Of a stretch of DNA of 64,000 nt, positions 61,401 to 64,000 are shown in pieces. Made by a program: the position numbers and the translations under genes. Origin of the DNA: Branchiostoma lanceolatum (lineage: Eukaryota; Chordata; Leptocardii; Amphioxiformes; Branchiostomatidae); assembly GCF_035083965.1 (NCBI RefSeq), contig NC_089724.1:17354410-17418409 (forward strand). The letters are read 5' to 3'. How positions within the stretch are numbered: the first letter of the stretch is position 1; each line of letters begins with the position of its first letter. The notes below the pieces were generated by a model. The model did no database searches. It saw nothing but the letters and a program-made list of their open reading frames with translations, and had not been told where the DNA came from.

Positions 61401-64000
61401 CCCTTTTTCTTTAAGAATAAGGTACAGTAGAATCCGCTTAACTGCACCACCCATTTGTCAGCGTTTTTGGTGCAATTATCCGGCTGGTGCAATTATGCGA
61501 AATGCCCAGCTGGACCGCACCACCATGGGCGAGGGCGTGTATTGTTAGTCAGAAACACTAGCACAAAGAAAACAGACGAAATTATTCAGTTATTAAATAA
61601 AGAAATGACTACGAACCTGTTTTGATTTTGCATTGTTTCATTTTTCCATGCGATCTACTGCATTAGAACACACGTAATGTTACAGGGGAGGTATTCTGAA
61701 ACATCGTCATGCCAATCATGGGATAACAGTTTCTGTGTTACATTACGTAGGGTGCAGTTGTCGATTTATGTAAATCATGTACCGCCATGAAACTACGAAT
61801 TGAAACTAAAACTTGGTTACTGATTACGGGTGACCCATCCGGGACCTCCCACAGATTCCTATCAAGGTAACTGCCAATGGAGACCGCCTTGTTTTGTTAC
61901 TCAAAACAGTTTTAAACATATTGGCGGTATTGCGCCTTTACACCGGCAGGTATCGGCTCATTTGTACCGCGTTTGCCGATTTTAGCGCACCCTTTCAGTT
62001 AACTTGTCAAGGATTTTTGAAAAAGATTGGTGCAGTTATCCGGCATTGGTGACCATGCGCGGTGCAGATATGCGGAGTCGCTGACAATGCAGTGTATGGG
62101 AACCGGTTTTGTATATTGGGATTCGGTGCAATTAAATGGAAGGTGCGTTTATCTGAGGTGCAATTGAGTGGCTTCGTCTGTATTACCAAGTAAGTGCTGC
62201 CTTTTGAGGAGAGAAGCGGAGATTAACGCTACAAGTGTGTTTGAATCATCCAATCTCAATCTCAATGAACAGAATGGCTGGTCACTAATCTTGCTGCTAA
62301 TTCATACCCAACAGATGCATTCTTACCTCGGGTGTTCGCTCAATTTCTTGAATGTTTCCACGGCTTGTGCGGTGTCACCAGCCTGGATTAGGAGACGGAT
62401 GTAGTCGCTGAACACGGTTACGGGAACAGGCCGACCATCCGCTGATATGTAATCTATCAAATCTAGCGCCATCTGCAGGAACATATAGATGTTAGCAATA
62501 CCACATTACTAACCTGTCTGCACATACCAGAAGCCTATGGTACATGTAGGTCAAGTACACTTGCTGCTGTACTTACCGTCTTACTGGACAGCCTGTGGTG
62601 GTACCTACAGCCAATTGGAGTGTACACATACTGGCAGCCTCGCTCTGTCAGGAAATGTTGTCGGCAGTAATGGGGGGGCAGCGGCAGATTTCTCTTGACA
62701 CGTTTCCTGGAAAAACCAAAAGGCATTGTTGAAAACCAAGCCCACAAATGCCATCGGACCTTTGGCAAACATTAGCTTGGTTTAAGTGAGCTCAATTGTT
62801 CTGCTGTCCTGTCTGCTGCTCATACCCCTGCCTGTATCTACTGCTTGTTAGCACTGTGAACTCACCTGTCCTGCTGTCCTATGTACTGCTCATCTCCCCT
62901 GACAGTGTTTCTCCCCATCTCTTCAGGTTTGTCATCTTCCCCGGTGCTGGAATATCAGAAAAGGCACATGTTAACCCTCGTGCCCAATCTATCAATATCC
63001 AATCTATTAATATCCTTACATCAGAAACATAGAATGCTGAGGCTAAACTTGTTAGATCAACATCAGGAGGCAAATACAGAATTAAGTTTTTGAAAAAAAA
63101 GGTCAACTCATGTCAGTCCATTGCCAGACAGCCAAGAGTCCTAACCTGACAACAGTCCTGAGTCGCTTGGGACTGGCAGGCCCTACAGTCTCCTCGGGTC
63201 CTGTGGCACCCCCGCGGTCCATGGCTATCCCCTTCCTCTTCATCATCATTCTCTGCGGGAGCTTGACAATCAGCCCTCCTTGTGTTCGGTGCACCCGGGT
63301 GTCTGCTGTATCCTGCAGGTCCAGGGAGGTACTGGGCCTGTCTTCTGGGTTATTGATAACAGGAGAGGGCTTCTGCCGGTGTGCTTGCTGAATACTGGGA
63401 AGCCTGTTGTTTTTAGATGCAGGGCTGTTGTCCCACTGGGCATCCCTGAATACCACAAAGACAAAAGAATTTAAGTTAAATCGGAGCCTTTTTATACTAT
63501 AGTGAGTTCTTTTTGTGAGAGGAATAAAAAATTTGCTACACTGCACTAGAGCCTTTGATTGTTCCAGTCTACAAATCATTACGCTCTTTTTTAACTTTTA
63601 GTATCTTAATGACTTCAGAAACCAAGGCTCACCTGGATGTTTCATTGTCAATGTCATCATCATCAACAAGGAGGCCGGAAACCTCGTCTCTGCTTACAAA
63701 CAGTGAGATGGCATCATCGTTATCACTGCATCCTGCAAAATGAGAGGGTCAAATTTAAAGTCTTTCACATCATGGTCACTTCTTCTACCAAGGCACCTGG
63801 GTTGCTTTTTTGTCACAGACACAATTGAATAGCCACCACCACTGTCCGTAGTTCCATTAATTTTCATGATTTTCTAGCATGGTCCACTGCTTTTTGTTAC
63901 TTTCCATGATTTTTGAAATTGTAGTACTGTCCAAAAACTTTTAACAGAGAAAATTCCTGACACTGCTCTATGTGTACTGCACTTACCATAGCTGAAATAA
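55491..64000 (-). CDS. Large gene with CCCH-like finger and helical repeats, possibly TOPAZ1-like; 5' end outside window
   Basis: Exons in transcript order: edge-63987, 63633-63732, 63146-63445, 62866-62946, 62577-62706, 62327-62472, 61119-61233, 60643-60726, 59859-60248, 59550-59651 (start uncertain), 59212-59407, 58560-58664, 58131-58301, 57871-58011 and 55491-57466. At least 1344 residues are visible. The sequence starts with an acidic segment (DNDDAISLFVSRDEVSGLL) and a basic, Pro-rich segment with KRLR and KRVKRN signals. A finger-like motif PPHYCRQHFLTERGCQYV..GCRYHH (C-x9-C-x8-C-x3-H) follows. Helical repeat exons with a PPR-like look follow (TVFSDYIRLLIQAGDTAQAV and DELTDNLLSMQCWGHLQEVL). 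The last exon has a folded part (to CSILDWLQRTD) and then a long Gln/Pro/His-rich tail. CCCH plus repeats recalls germline TOPAZ1, but I cannot verify it. Otherwise it is an RNA-associated protein of unknown role. Confidence 0.6.
55727..55762 (-). repeat. Polyproline tract in the coding exon
   Basis: A GGAGGA/GGGGGG run on the plus strand encodes about 14 consecutive prolines on the minus strand. It is followed by Pro-rich sequence (RPLKPPPLLP) that could bind WW, SH3 or EVH1 domains. Confidence 0.85.
55850..56075 (-). repeat. 54-bp minisatellite in the coding exon (18-residue repeats)
   Basis: GGACCCATG recurs at 55915, 55969 and 56023 with a 54-base period. In the protein this gives about four copies of a unit like AGFRMGPQQSLRNSTNSS. 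It keeps the reading frame. Confidence 0.85.
61425..62180. mobile_element. 756-bp pogo/Tigger-like non-autonomous element
   Basis: The left end CAGTAGAATCCGCTTAACTG followed by CACC is matched by the complement of the right end, CAGACGAAGCCACTCAATTG followed by CACC. TA flanks both ends (61423-61424 and 62181-62182). GTGCAATTA/GTGCAGTTA blocks occur near both ends. No transposase frame survives. It lies in an intron of the CCCH-like gene. Ends of the CAGT(A/T)GAA..C type with TA target sites are usual for pogo/Tigger-type Tc1/mariner elements. Confidence 0.75.

Overview
The window looks like invertebrate deuterostome genomic DNA, most likely amphioxus (Branchiostoma). That is an inference. 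It rests on multi-exon genes with GT-AG introns of a few hundred bases to 2 kb, CUB, sushi and D8C ectodomain genes, many small inverted-repeat elements, and decayed LINE fragments in the gaps. There are no operons, rRNA, tRNA or CRISPR arrays. All exon models were assembled by hand from reading frame, splice signals and intron phase. Every internal junction below is phase-consistent unless stated.

Layout from left to right. (1) 2-2206 (+): the 3' end of a FAM193-like gene. (2) 2207-9561: a repeat-rich gap with three inverted-repeat or MITE-like elements nearby and two LINE reverse-transcriptase relics. (3) 9562-16164 (+): a complete 8-exon gene for a small type I membrane protein with the order signal peptide, CUB, Thr-rich stalk, two sushi domains, TM. 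(4) 18153-20762 (-): the 3' part of a membrane protein with a uromodulin/GP2/OIT3-type D8C cysteine domain. (5) 20763-27532: a gap with degenerate repeats and a 0.9-kb foldback element. (6) 27533-35439 (-) and (7) 41917-49488 (-): two tandem paralogous guanylate cyclases, called here gene B and gene A. (8) 55491-64000 (-): most of a large gene with a CCCH-like finger, helical-repeat exons and a long low-complexity proline-rich 3' exon. It is possibly TOPAZ1-like, which is unproven.

The most unusual content is the cyclase pair. Each reads H-NOX, then the first part of the H-NOX-associated PAS-like domain (HNOBA), then a complete fibronectin type III domain in three exons, then the rest of HNOBA, signalling helix, class III guanylate cyclase domain, a charged tail and a C-terminal CAAX box (CVIL in A, CSLM in B). 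The FN3 lies inside HNOBA, an arrangement I do not know from described soluble guanylate cyclases. Gene A keeps all visible catalytic residues. Gene B has Asn in place of the first metal-binding Asp. A 176-bp block coding the heme-ligating core is 175/176 identical between the two genes while its flanks are clearly diverged, which suggests gene conversion. Together these suggest a membrane-anchored gas- or redox-sensing cyclase that could work as an A:B heterodimer with one active site.
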